From Hyphomicrobiales bacterium (lineage in GTDB: Bacteria; Pseudomonadota; Alphaproteobacteria; Rhizobiales; Beijerinckiaceae): a stretch of 64,000 bases of DNA. The notes below the pieces were generated by a model that was given only the letters and a program-made list of their open reading frames with translations, was not told the DNA's origin and ran no database searches. This document shows, in pieces, positions 55,837 through 64,000 of this stretch (position 1 is the stretch's first letter; every line of letters begins with the position of its first letter). The DNA lies in NCBI GenBank assembly GCA_004144595.1, contig SEEM01000004.1, positions 1 to 64,000 on the forward strand. The letters run 5' to 3'. A program made the position numbers and the translations under genes.

Positions 55837-56463
55837 TCAGTTGTTGTCGTCGTCGCGATCCTGCCAATGCCTGCGGCCGCCGCGGTCGTTACGATCCCCG
55901 CGGTCGCCCCGGTCATGGTCATGCCAGCCGCCACGCCCGGCGCGCATCTCGCGGACGCGCTCGCGCCCTTCGGACATCGCCTCCCGGACAGAGCGACGAA
56001 GTACGGTCTTCTGCTCGTCGCTGAGCGTCGTCCAGAGCGGACGCACCGCATCGGCCAGTTCCTTGGAGCGGGCCGCGCGCTCGCCCTGTCGGTTGGCGGT
56101 GGCGTCGAGGCGCTCCATCAGATCGGCATGGCGCAACGCCTCGCGTCGCTGGCGCATCGCGTTCCAGCGGTCGCCGCGCTCGGTGCTGCGCTGCTTGATC
56201 AGGCCCTCGACCTTGTCGAAGAGGGCCGTCTGCTCCGGCCTGAGCTTGAGATCGGCGCGCACTTTCGACAGCCGCTCCTCCATCCGCGCCTTGGCGCGCT
56301 CGGCCCGGCGCTCGCGCCACTCGTCGCGGCGTTGCTCGCGGCTTTCGGTGCGTTCCTGCTTCTGGTCCCCGCCGGCGGGCGGGATCGGCTGCGGCTGCGC
56401 CAGGGCGAAGCTGCCGGCAAGCATCGCGATCGACGATGCGGCGATGAGGGCAATGGGTTTCAC
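55837..56463 (-). CDS. LTXXQ/Spy-like periplasmic protein
   Basis: The 208-residue protein has a signal peptide (VKPIALIAASSIAMLAGSFA) and a long charged helical region with LTxxQ-like motifs (LKLRPEQTALFDK and LWTTLSDEQKTVL), as in Spy/CpxP envelope stress proteins. The tail is Asp/Arg/Gly/His-rich (HDHDRGDRGDRNDRGG), which may bind metal. GTG at 56463 is set by GGAG eight bases upstream; the frame is open far upstream but only as noise. Confidence 0.78.
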   Translation of the reverse strand: MKPIALIAASSIAMLAGSFALAQPQPIPPAGGDQKQERTESREQRRDEWRERRAERAKARMEERLSKVRADLKLRPEQTALFDKVEGLIKQRSTERGDRWNAMRQRREALRHADLMERLDATANRQGERAARSKELADAVRPLWTTLSDEQKTVLRRSVREAMSEGRERVREMRAGRGGWHDHDRGDRGDRNDRGGRRHWQDRDDDNN

Positions 56464-56634
56464 GGGCAGTCTCCATTGGAGCAGTCGAAGCGTCGCGCAG
56501 CGGGTCTCGAAGCCGATTGGCGATGGTGTGAGCCTGATCCTGTCGGCCTGACCCGGCAATGACCAGCGGATGAAAAGATCGTAATGTACCGACAACGCCT
56601 TCGGCGCGATTCGGTTCGCCATCGGGTCTCCTCT

Positions 56635-57633
56635 ATGCAGAACCTCATCACCGACGTCCGCGGCCTGCTGGTCGGGCAGGCGCATGACGCTGCGGCAGCG
56701 ACGGGCGTCACCGTGGCGGTCTTCGAACGCCCGACCATCGCCTCGGCCGCCGTGCTCGGCGGCGCTCCCGGCACCCGCGACACCGCCCTGCTCGATCCGG
56801 AGATGACCGTCGAGCATGTCGACGCCATCGTGCTCTCCGGCGGCTCGGCCTGGGGGCTCGGCGCCTCCGACGGCGTGATGCGCTGGCTTGCAAAGGAGGG
56901 GCGCGGCTTTCCCGTCGGCGCCTTCCGCGTGCCGATCGTGCCCCAGGCGATCCTTTTCGACCTGATGAATGGTGGCGAGAAGCCCTGGGCGCGCGGTGAA
57001 GGCGAGACGCCCTATGCCCGGCTCGGCGCCGAGGCCGCCGCAGCCGCTTCGTCCAACTTTGCCCTCGGGACCGCCGGAGCCGGCTTCGGCGCGACCACGG
57101 CAACCCTCAAGGGCGGGCTGGGCTCGGCGAGCGCGCGCGCCGCGACCGGACAGGTCGTCGGCGCTCTCGTCGCGGTCAATGCGGTCGGCAGTGCCACGAT
57201 CGGAGACGGCCCCCATTTCTGGTCCGCGCCCTATGAGCGCGACGGCGAATTCGGCGGACTGGGCTGGCCCGCCGCGATCACGCCCGGCGACACCGCCTTG
57301 CGTTTCAAGGGCGGCACCGGCCAGAACACCACGATCGCCCTCGTGGCGACCGATGCGGTGCTGACCAAGGCGCAGGCCCGCCGCCTTGCCCTCGCCGCCC
57401 ATGACGGCCTTGCCCGCGCCTTGCGCCCGGCCCACGCCCCGCTCGACGGCGACATCGTCTTTGCCGCCGCCACCGGCTACAGCGGCGCGCCTTCGGACGC
57501 CTTCGCGATGACCGAGCTCTGCGCCACTGCGGCCGACGTGCTCGCGCGCGCCGTGGCACGAGGCATCCATGCCGCCACGGCCCTGCCCTGCCCGGGCGCC
57601 AAGCCCGCCTGGCGGGATCGCTTCGGGTCCTGA
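56635..57633 (+). CDS. P1-family (DmpA/NylC-like) self-processing peptidase
   Basis: The 332-residue protein has the P1/S58 pattern of N-terminal-nucleophile hydrolases that cleave themselves into two chains. AIVLSGGSAWGLGASDGV and ERDGEFGGLGW are family segments, and TGQN/TTIALVATDA places the cleavage between N231 and T232, giving Thr as nucleophile as in NylC. Substrates in this group are aminopeptide or amide bonds. MQNLIT at 56635 is the assumed start, with a weak ribosome site. Confidence 0.88.
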   Translation: MQNLITDVRGLLVGQAHDAAAATGVTVAVFERPTIASAAVLGGAPGTRDTALLDPEMTVEHVDAIVLSGGSAWGLGASDGVMRWLAKEGRGFPVGAFRVPIVPQAILFDLMNGGEKPWARGEGETPYARLGAEAAAAASSNFALGTAGAGFGATTATLKGGLGSASARAATGQVVGALVAVNAVGSATIGDGPHFWSAPYERDGEFGGLGWPAAITPGDTALRFKGGTGQNTTIALVATDAVLTKAQARRLALAAHDGLARALRPAHAPLDGDIVFAAATGYSGAPSDAFAMTELCATAADVLARAVARGIHAATALPCPGAKPAWRDRFGS

Positions 57634-57752
57634 ACTGAGCTCGGACCTTTCCGCCAGGTTAGCAAAACAATTTACCAAGCATAAAGGGGGCGTCCTTAAC
57701 CTGCTCGCTTAGGTTATCGTATGCATGGCTGGGCAACCGGGGGGAGTGTCCT

Positions 57753-58067
57753 ATGCGCGAGATCGGCTTTGGCCTGGTCTGCGGCGTCGCGATGGCGGTG
57801 GCCGCGCTCCTGATTGCAGCATGGCCCGTGCCGGGACGCCCGGTCGCTGCTTTCTTTCCGACCGGGACCGGCACGGTCGAGATCGCGCGCGCCGTGACCG
57901 ATGCGAGCGGCAGCCTGCTCCAGATCGATTCCGTCTCCTCCGTCGCCTTCACCATGGCGGAGCGCGACGGCTTCGTTTCAGCGCTTTACGGAGCCGGTGC
58001 CTGGCTCGTCATCGATGCGGCCTTCGCGAGGCTTTGCAAGGGTAACCCGGCTGGGAGCAATCCATGA
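57753..58067 (+). CDS. Small membrane-anchored hypothetical protein coupled to a chemoreceptor
   Basis: I do not recognise this 104-residue protein. It has one N-terminal hydrophobic helix (residues 5-25, [17 protein letters not shown]) and a small domain with [19 protein letters not shown] and a second hydrophobic stretch near the end. GGGGGGAG precedes the ATG. Its last four bases overlap the start of the chemoreceptor gene (ATGA), so the two are likely made together. Confidence 0.65.
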   Translation: MREIGFGLVCGVAMAVAALLIAAWPVPGRPVAAFFPTGTGTVEIARAVTDASGSLLQIDSVSSVAFTMAERDGFVSALYGAGAWLVIDAAFARLCKGNPAGSNP

Positions 58068-59524
58068 ACGCCGTCCTGCGCTTTCGTGAGCGCTTCTCTT
58101 ACGTCCTGATCGCCATGCTCTGGGCAAACGCCGCCGTGCTGGCGGTCGGCAGCCCCGCAGGCTCACCGCTGCATAGCCCCGCCCTCGTGCTGACCGGCAT
58201 CGCGCTGGCGGCGCTCGGAACCATTGTCTGGCGCATCGAGCGGACAGGCTGGGTAACGCGCCAGATATCCAGCATCCTGACCATGGGCCAGGTGATGCTG
58301 CTGGTCTATGCCTTTGCCGGCCATCCCTATCAGTCCGACATGCACATGTACTTCTTCGCCATGCTGGCGGTGCTCGCGGGGTGGCTGGACTGGCGAATCT
58401 TCATCCCGGCGACCCTCGCCATCGTGGTGCATCATCTCGCCTTCAGCCTGCTGCTACCCGCCGGGGTCTTCCTCAATGGCAGCCAGATCGACCGCGTCCT
58501 GATGCACGGCCTGATCGTGTCCGTTCAGTCGGTCGCGCTGAGCTGGCTGGTCTGGTCCCTTCACCAATCCCTTGAGATCTCGGAAAGCGGGCGCCATGAG
58601 GCCGACGACGCCCGCGCGGCGGCCGATGAGGCCCGTCGGGAGCTGGCCGAGACCATGGAAAGGGGCGCCCTCGTCCGCCGTCAGGTCCTGCACGCTGTCG
58701 CCGACGATTTCGAGCGCGAGATCGCCGGCATCGCCCGCGACGTCATCGCCTCCGTGCAGTCCCTGCGCATCGCTTCGCAGCAGATGAAGACGGGCGCGCT
58801 CGAAGTCTCCGAGCGCTCCAGCGCAGCCTCGGAATCCTCGCGCCAGACCTCCTCCAACGTCGTCGCCGTCACGCAAGGCACGACGGAGCTGGCGCATTCC
58901 TTCGCCGAAGTCGACCGCCAGGTCGCGGAAACCACGCGGGTCGTCGGCGAGACGACGCGGCAGGCCCGCGCCGTGCTGGACACCGTCGGTGAATTGTCGC
59001 GCAAGGCCGGCCAGATTGGCGACATCACCGACGCGATCTCCACCATCGCCAAGCACACCAACCTGCTGGCTCTGAACGCCTCGATCGAGGCCGCGCGCCT
59101 CGGCCAATCCGGTGGCGGCTTCACGATCGTCGCCCAGGAGATCAAGTCGCTTGCCAACCAGACCTGGCGTGCCACCGAGGAGATCCAGAGCCAGATCGGC
59201 GCGATCCGCGATTCCAGTACCGAGGCGATCGACGCGATCGACGCCATGAACAGGACCGTCGGCTCGCTCAACCAGATTTCCGGCAATGTCGCGACCGTGG
59301 TCGAGCAGCAGAACGCAGCGGCGGCCGGCATCGCCCAGATCATCCGCCGCGCCGCCGACGAGACCGTTTTCGCCGCCGGGCATATCGACATCGTCAGCCG
59401 CATCGCCGCGGAGACCGACGAGGCCGCAGGCCATATCGCCGAATCCGCCGACAAGCTCTCGCGCCAATCGGTCCATCTCGACACCGAGGTCGCCCAGTTC
59501 CTCGGTCGCATACGCGCTGCCTGA
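58064..59524 (+). CDS. Membrane methyl-accepting chemotaxis protein
   Basis: The 486-residue receptor has about six hydrophobic segments in its first 175 residues (including [20 protein letters not shown] and [17 protein letters not shown], with paired His), a coiled linker rich in Ala/Glu/Arg, and the MCP signalling domain with [20 protein letters not shown] near 330. The usual LNxxxE tip is slightly altered (Gln-Ser after Gly). Polytopic sensor domains like this may sense membrane or redox state. Confidence 0.87.
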   Translation: MNAVLRFRERFSYVLIAMLWANAAVLAVGSPAGSPLHSPALVLTGIALAALGTIVWRIERTGWVTRQISSILTMGQVMLLVYAFAGHPYQSDMHMYFFAMLAVLAGWLDWRIFIPATLAIVVHHLAFSLLLPAGVFLNGSQIDRVLMHGLIVSVQSVALSWLVWSLHQSLEISESGRHEADDARAAADEARRELAETMERGALVRRQVLHAVADDFEREIAGIARDVIASVQSLRIASQQMKTGALEVSERSSAASESSRQTSSNVVAVTQGTTELAHSFAEVDRQVAETTRVVGETTRQARAVLDTVGELSRKAGQIGDITDAISTIAKHTNLLALNASIEAARLGQSGGGFTIVAQEIKSLANQTWRATEEIQSQIGAIRDSSTEAIDAIDAMNRTVGSLNQISGNVATVVEQQNAAAAGIAQIIRRAADETVFAAGHIDIVSRIAAETDEAAGHIAESADKLSRQSVHLDTEVAQFLGRIRAA

Positions 59525-59566
59525 GGCGGGTTTCCCTGCCGGCGCCGAATGCGCTATGGCGGGGCC

Positions 59567-60355
59567 ATGTCCACAGACGATTTCCTCGCCCGTTTCGGCT
59601 CGCCCGGCGCCAGCCAGCCTGACCCGGTCGCCGCCGCCCAGCGGGCGATGCGCAATCCCCTCCCCGCCAGGTTCTATAAGGAGGCCGGCGTGCTTGAGCG
59701 CGACGGGCTCTTCCATGTCGCCCTCGATGGCAAGACGGCCCGCACTCCGGCGCGCAAGCCGCTTGCCGTCGGCTCGCGCCCCGTTGCGGAGGCCCTTGCC
59801 ACGGAATGGCAGGCGCAGAGCGAACGCATCGACCCCGCCCGGATGCCGCTGACGCGGCTCGTCAACTCGGCGCTCGACGGCGTCGAGGACCAGCAGGAGG
59901 CCGTCCGCGCCGAGATCGTCCGCTATGCCGGCTCCGACGCGCTCTGCTATCGCGCCGGCGAGCCCGAAGCCCTCGTCGAACGGCAAAACCAGATCTGGCA
60001 GCCGATCCTGGGTGGTATCGAAGCCCTGATCGGCGCCCGCTTCCTGCTGGCGGAGGGCATCGTCTTCGCGCAGCAGCCGGAAGCGACGCTCGCAGCGATC
60101 GCCCGGCAGGTCGATTCGATCCCTGCCCCGCTGGCACTGGCCGGCGCGCATAACGTCATGACGCTGACCGGCTCGGCCATCCTGACGCTGGCGCTGGCGA
60201 AGGGGCAGATCGATCCCGACGCCGCCTGGAACGCAGCCCATCTCGACGAGGACTACCAGATCGGCATCTGGGGGCAGGACGAGGAAGCGGCGGAGCGCCG
60301 CATCATCCGCCGCAGCGAATTCGACTCGGCCGTGCTCTTGCTGCTGAAGGGTTAG
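59567..60355 (+). CDS. ATP12-family F1-ATPase assembly chaperone
   Basis: The 262-residue protein is the alphaproteobacterial homologue of mitochondrial Atp12, which binds the F1 alpha subunit before assembly. Features are RFYKEAGVLERDGLFHVALDG near residue 37, ATEWQAQSERIDPARMPLTRL near 82, and DALCYRAGEP. MSTDDF at 59567 is taken as start; ATG at 59549 (MRYGG) would add six residues. It is followed after 133 bases by pccB. Confidence 0.9.
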   Translation: MSTDDFLARFGSPGASQPDPVAAAQRAMRNPLPARFYKEAGVLERDGLFHVALDGKTARTPARKPLAVGSRPVAEALATEWQAQSERIDPARMPLTRLVNSALDGVEDQQEAVRAEIVRYAGSDALCYRAGEPEALVERQNQIWQPILGGIEALIGARFLLAEGIVFAQQPEATLAAIARQVDSIPAPLALAGAHNVMTLTGSAILTLALAKGQIDPDAAWNAAHLDEDYQIGIWGQDEEAAERRIIRRSEFDSAVLLLLKG

Positions 60356-60488
60356 CGGCGAGGTCCGCTTTCCAGCAGAGGCTCCGCACGATTGCGGTTC
60401 CGGCTTCCGCAAACGTCGTAATGGACTCGGAGCGCCCTGCCGCTTAAGCCGGCTTTGAGACGCGATTTACGGCCGGGAGCCTGCCGCC

Positions 60489-62018
60489 ATGAAGGACATC
60501 CTCGAACAGCTCGAATCCCGTCGCGAGGGCGCCCGCAAGGGCGGCGGCGAGCGGCGCATCGAGGCCCAGCACAAGAAGGGCAAGCTGACGGCGCGCGAGC
60601 GCATCGAACTCCTGCTCGACAAGGACTCCTTCGAGGAGTTCGACATGTTCGTGCAACACCGCGCCGTCGATTTCGGCATGGACAAGGCCGAGAAGATTCC
60701 CGGTGACGGCGTCGTCACCGGCTGGGGCACGGTCAATGGCCGCACCGTCTTCGTCTTCTCCAAGGATTTCACCGTCTTCGGCGGCTCGCTCTCGGAGACC
60801 CACGCCCAGAAGATCATCAAGATCCAGGACATGGCGCTGAAGATGCGCGCGCCCATCGTCGGCCTGTTCGATGCCGGCGGCGCCCGCATTCAGGAGGGCG
60901 TCGCGGCGCTCGGCGGCTATGGCGAGGTCTTCAAGCGGAACGTCCAGGCCTCCGGCGTGATCCCGCAGATTTCGGTGATCATGGGCCCCTGCGCCGGCGG
61001 CGACGTCTATTCGCCGGCGATGACCGACTTCATCTTCATGGTCCGCGACACCTCCTACATGTTCGTGACCGGCCCTGAGGTGGTGAAGACGGTCACCAAC
61101 GAGACCGTGACCTCCGAGGAACTCGGCGGCGCCAAGGTCCATACCTCCAAGTCCTCGGTCGCCGACGGCTCCTTCGAGAACGACGTCGAGGCTTTGCTGC
61201 AGGTGCGCCGCCTGCTCGACTTCCTGCCGGCCAACAACACCGATGGCGTGCCGGAATGGCCGAGCTTCGATGTGCCCGATCGTGTCGACATGAGCCTGGA
61301 CACGCTCGTGCCCGACAATCCGAACAAGCCCTACGACATCAAGGAACTGATCCTGAAGACGGTCGACGAGGGCGACTTCTTCGAAATCCAGGCGGCCTAT
61401 GCGGGCAATATCGTCACCGGCTTCGGCCGCATCGAGGGCCGTACGGTGGGCATCGTCGCCAACCAGCCGATGGTTCTGGCCGGCGTCCTCGACTCCGACG
61501 CCTCGCGCAAGGCGGCCCGCTTCGTGCGCTATTGCGACGCCTTCGAAATCCCGATCGTCTCGCTCGTCGACGTTCCCGGCTTCCTTCCGGGCACGGCGCA
61601 GGAATATGGCGGCCTGATCAAGCACGGCGCCAAGCTGCTCTTCGCCTATAGCGAATGCACCGTGCCGCTGGTCACGATCATCACGCGCAAGGCCTTCGGC
61701 GGCGCCTATGACGTGATGGCGTCCAAGCATATCGGCGCCGACGTGAACTATGCCTGGCCGACGGCGCAGATCGCGGTGATGGGCGCCAAAGGCGCGGTCG
61801 AGATCATCTTCCGTGGCGGCGATGCCGAGACGATCGCGCGCCAGACCAAGGAATACGAGGACCGCTTCATGTCGCCCTTCGTCGCAGCCGAGCGCGGCTA
61901 TATCGACGAGGTGATCATGCCGCACTCGACCCGGCGCCGCATCGCCCGCGCGCTCGCCATGCTCCGCACCAAGAGCGTCGAACGCCCCTGGCGCAAGCAC
62001 GACAACATCCCGCTCTGA
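60489..62018 (+). CDS. pccB: Propionyl-CoA carboxylase beta (carboxyltransferase) subunit
   Basis: The 509-residue subunit carries the two carboxyltransferase halves. [20 protein letters not shown] and [14 protein letters not shown] open it, [20 protein letters not shown] binds acyl-CoA, and [20 protein letters not shown] the biotin side. It carries carboxyl from biotin to propionyl-CoA in odd-chain and branched amino acid breakdown. The biotin-carrying alpha subunit is not in the window. Confidence 0.95.
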   Translation: MKDILEQLESRREGARKGGGERRIEAQHKKGKLTARERIELLLDKDSFEEFDMFVQHRAVDFGMDKAEKIPGDGVVTGWGTVNGRTVFVFSKDFTVFGGSLSETHAQKIIKIQDMALKMRAPIVGLFDAGGARIQEGVAALGGYGEVFKRNVQASGVIPQISVIMGPCAGGDVYSPAMTDFIFMVRDTSYMFVTGPEVVKTVTNETVTSEELGGAKVHTSKSSVADGSFENDVEALLQVRRLLDFLPANNTDGVPEWPSFDVPDRVDMSLDTLVPDNPNKPYDIKELILKTVDEGDFFEIQAAYAGNIVTGFGRIEGRTVGIVANQPMVLAGVLDSDASRKAARFVRYCDAFEIPIVSLVDVPGFLPGTAQEYGGLIKHGAKLLFAYSECTVPLVTIITRKAFGGAYDVMASKHIGADVNYAWPTAQIAVMGAKGAVEIIFRGGDAETIARQTKEYEDRFMSPFVAAERGYIDEVIMPHSTRRRIARALAMLRTKSVERPWRKHDNIPL

Positions 62019-62027
62019 GCGGGTTGC

Positions 62028-63293
62028 CTACGCCCAGCGCCTGAACACGGCGCTGGCATTCACACCGCCGAAGCCGAAGCCGTTCGAGATGGCGTGCTCC
62101 ATCGCGAGCGGGCGCGCCTGCCTCGCGACGAGGTCGAGCCCGGCCGCCGCCTCATCGGGGTTTTCCAGGTTGAGCGTCGGCGGAGCGATCTGGTCGCGCA
62201 GCGCCAGGATCGTGAAGATCGCCTCGAGCCCACCGGCTGCGCCGAGCAGATGGCCGGTGGCCGATTTCGTCGCGCTGATCGCGATGCCGCCCTCGCTGCC
62301 GAACACCGCCTTGATCGCAGCCAATTCGCCGCGATCGCCGACCGGGGTCGAGGTCGAATGGGCGTTGAGATGGGCGATATCGCTCGGCTGCAGCCCGGCC
62401 TGCTTCAGCGCCGTCTCCATGGCGCGCCGCGCGCCGGAGCCATCCTCGGGGCCGGAGGTGATGTGATAGGCGTCGGCGCTGGTGCCGTAACCGGTAACCT
62501 CGGCCAGGATCGTCGCGCCGCGCGCCTGCGCATGCTCCAGCGCTTCGATCACCAGGAGGCCTGCGCCCTCGCCCATGACGAAGCCGTCGCGGTCCGCATC
62601 GAAGGGCCGCGACGCCTTTTCCGGTTCCTCGTTGAAGCCCGTCGAAAGCGCACGCGCCGCCGCGAAACCGCCGAGCGCGACCAGATCGACGCAGGCCTCG
62701 GTGCCGCCGCAGATCGCGATATCGACCTCGCCCGCCCGGATCATGCGTGCCGCGTCACCGATCGCCTGAACACCGGCGGCGCAAGCCGTCACCGGCGCGC
62801 CGATCGGTCCCTTGAAGCCGTGCTCGATCGAGACGTGGCCGGCTGCGAGATTGACGAGGAAGGACGGGATCGTGAAGGGCGAAAGCCGCCGCACCCCACG
62901 CTCGTCGGTCGTCCGCACGGCCTCGGCTATCGCCGGGAAGCCGCCGATGCCGGAGGCGATCACCGTCGCCGTGCGCTCGCGCTCGGCCTCGCCTTGCGGC
63001 TGCCAGCCGGCCTGCGTCAGCGCCTCCTTGGCGGCGACCAGCGCGAACTGGATGAAGCGGTCCATCTTGCGCTGGTCCTTCGGCGCGATCACCGTATCGG
63101 GATCGAAGCCACCCTCGGCATCCTCGGCCTTCGACGGCACGATGCCCGCGACCTTGGCCGGCAAGGTCTCGACGATCGCGTCCGGCAGGCGGCGCAGACC
63201 GGAGCGTCCCGCGAGCAGGCGCCGCCAGGCGATCTCGGTTCCGCAGCCGAGCGGCGAGACCACGCCCATTCCGGTAACGACGATACGGCGCAT
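62028..63293 (-). CDS. fabF: Beta-ketoacyl-ACP synthase II
   Basis: This is a 421-residue thiolase-fold condensing enzyme. The Cys-His-His triad is complete: C171 (VTACAAG), H312 (NAHSTSTP) and H348 (ATGHLLG). The start RRIVVTGMGVVSPLGCG is the FabF signature. It extends fatty acyl-ACP chains. No acpP or fabG neighbours it; instead it is nine bases downstream of an HxlR-type regulator gene, so it may be a dedicated, regulated extra copy. Confidence 0.92.
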   Translation of the reverse strand: MRRIVVTGMGVVSPLGCGTEIAWRRLLAGRSGLRRLPDAIVETLPAKVAGIVPSKAEDAEGGFDPDTVIAPKDQRKMDRFIQFALVAAKEALTQAGWQPQGEAERERTATVIASGIGGFPAIAEAVRTTDERGVRRLSPFTIPSFLVNLAAGHVSIEHGFKGPIGAPVTACAAGVQAIGDAARMIRAGEVDIAICGGTEACVDLVALGGFAAARALSTGFNEEPEKASRPFDADRDGFVMGEGAGLLVIEALEHAQARGATILAEVTGYGTSADAYHITSGPEDGSGARRAMETALKQAGLQPSDIAHLNAHSTSTPVGDRGELAAIKAVFGSEGGIAISATKSATGHLLGAAGGLEAIFTILALRDQIAPPTLNLENPDEAAAGLDLVARQARPLAMEHAISNGFGFGGVNASAVFRRWA

Positions 63294-63302
63294 GGAGAGC
63301 TC

Positions 63303-63818
63303 CTATTCGCGAGAGCCCGGCGCAGCCGCATCCCGCCCCGCCACGATGGCGAGGCGTTGCAACATGCCGGGGCTGGCCTGAGGGCCGGCGATGACGGTGA
63401 CTTTGTCGGAATTCACGGGTTGCAACGTCTGCGCATCGGCATAGGCCGGGACGACCGCCCGCCCGTTCTCGCGATCGGCCAGCAGAAGCGCCTGCCCCTC
63501 CGGCGCAAGATGGCGGTTGCCGAAGGAGACCAGCGCCGCGACCACCGGGAAGAAGTCCCTGCCCTTCACCGTCAGTACGTATTCGTAGCGCTTTGGCCGC
63601 TCGCTATACAGCCGTCGCTCGAAAAGCCCGGCCCCGGTGAGATGCTTGAGGCGCCGCGCCAGCATGTTCGGCGCGATGCCAAGGCTCCGCTCGAACTCAT
63701 CGAAGCGGGTGAAGCCTTGCAATGCATCGCGCAGAATCAGGATGCTCCACCACTCGCCCACCGCCTCGACGGCACGCGCGCAGGGACATTCGGCAAGCGG
63801 TATGAGCCGGGGCTGCAT
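63303..63818 (-). CDS. HxlR-family transcriptional regulator
   Basis: The 171-residue regulator has the HxlR winged helix: CPCARAVEAVGEWWSILILR near residue 11 with a redox-type Cys pair, and FDEFERSLGIAPNMLARRLK near 39 as the recognition helix. HxlR proteins sense aldehydes or oxidants through the Cys. A C-terminal extension of about 60 residues beyond the usual 110 is of unknown role. It lies just before fabF on the same strand, with a 73-base upstream gap. Confidence 0.88.
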   Translation of the reverse strand: MQPRLIPLAECPCARAVEAVGEWWSILILRDALQGFTRFDEFERSLGIAPNMLARRLKHLTGAGLFERRLYSERPKRYEYVLTVKGRDFFPVVAALVSFGNRHLAPEGQALLLADRENGRAVVPAYADAQTLQPVNSDKVTVIAGPQASPGMLQRLAIVAGRDAAAPGSRE

Positions 63819-63891
63819 GCGCCCGAAGTAATCCCGTAACTATCATTTTGCAAGTCACTATGGCGACCTGCATGTCACAGGGCGGCCCCGC

Positions 63892-64000
63892 TCAATCCAG
63901 CGTGCTCCGGAACCGCATCAGCGCAAGCCCTGCATAAACCGGCACGAACAGGCTGAGATAGAACACCTCGTCGCCGATATCGCTTAGGCCCGCCCCCTTC
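63892..64000 (-). CDS. C-terminal fragment of a membrane protein, cut by the window edge
   Basis: Only the last 35 residues are in the window, reading EVFYLSLFVPVYAGLALMR then FRSTLD and a stop. The stretch is hydrophobic, consistent with the final membrane helix of a transporter or acyltransferase. The family cannot be told. Confidence 0.35.
   Translation of the reverse strand, partial: KGAGLSDIGDEVFYLSLFVPVYAGLALMRFRSTLD

Overview
The window is GC-rich (about 65% by eye) bacterial chromosome with dense, operon-like coding and short gaps. Gene content points to an alphaproteobacterium of the order Hyphomicrobiales (Rhizobiales): a Usg-family protein, a BcsS-like protein, an ExoD-family protein, an ATP12-type F1 assembly chaperone, a form II cox-type molybdenum hydroxylase cluster, three cytoplasmic or polytopic chemoreceptors, and dispersed intergenic repeats of the kind common in that order. 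A Bosea-like genome would fit, but genus cannot be fixed from the sequence alone. No tRNA, rRNA, CRISPR array, transposase or prophage was seen.

Layout. 1-8.9 kb: the 5' part of an acyl-activating enzyme, a DMT exporter, xanthine phosphoribosyltransferase, a double-PAS chemoreceptor, a CinA-like protein, an FkbM methyltransferase, then the tightly coupled map-radC-DUF488 genes. 9.2-13.3 kb: four co-directional genes (circularly permuted ATP-grasp, alpha-E, transglutaminase-like protease, Anbu-type proteasome-like protease). They form a conserved but functionally unresolved peptide ligation and cleavage system, the most interesting locus here. 13.4-17.6 kb: a GGDEF-EAL protein, ExoD-like, Usg-like and BcsS-like genes. 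17.7-27.7 kb: a leftward molybdenum hydroxylase operon: 2Fe-2S, molybdopterin and FAD subunits, the CoxD/CoxE maturation pair, two split XdhC halves, a LysE exporter and a MoeA-MocA fusion. A CoxG-like gene lies separately at 29.3 kb, beyond a globin-type chemoreceptor.

29.9-38.8 kb: aconitase X (two subunits), a flavin reductase, a cupin, then a complete branched-chain amino acid ABC transporter (livHMGF, a small membrane protein, livK) closed by a strong terminator. 38.8-47.8 kb: housekeeping and metabolic genes (purB, rpe, GST, SBF transporter, DadA-like oxidase, membrane dipeptidase, TrmJ-like methyltransferase). 47.8-52.8 kb: a TonB-dependent haem-type receptor divergent from a Tat-exported amine oxidase, with an Irr/ICE-like palindrome between them, then a MarR-GNAT fusion. 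52.9-64 kb: murI, rpsD, small envelope proteins, an LTXXQ/Spy-like protein, a P1-family self-cleaving peptidase, a membrane chemoreceptor with a coupled small protein, the ATP12 chaperone, pccB, and a fabF/HxlR pair; the last gene runs off the edge.

Intergenic structure is informative. There are three dispersed repeat families, several clear Rho-independent terminators, an 18-bp perfect hairpin at 2802-2844, and an AT-rich promoter region at 4.87-5.06 kb with a spaced 12-bp direct repeat.
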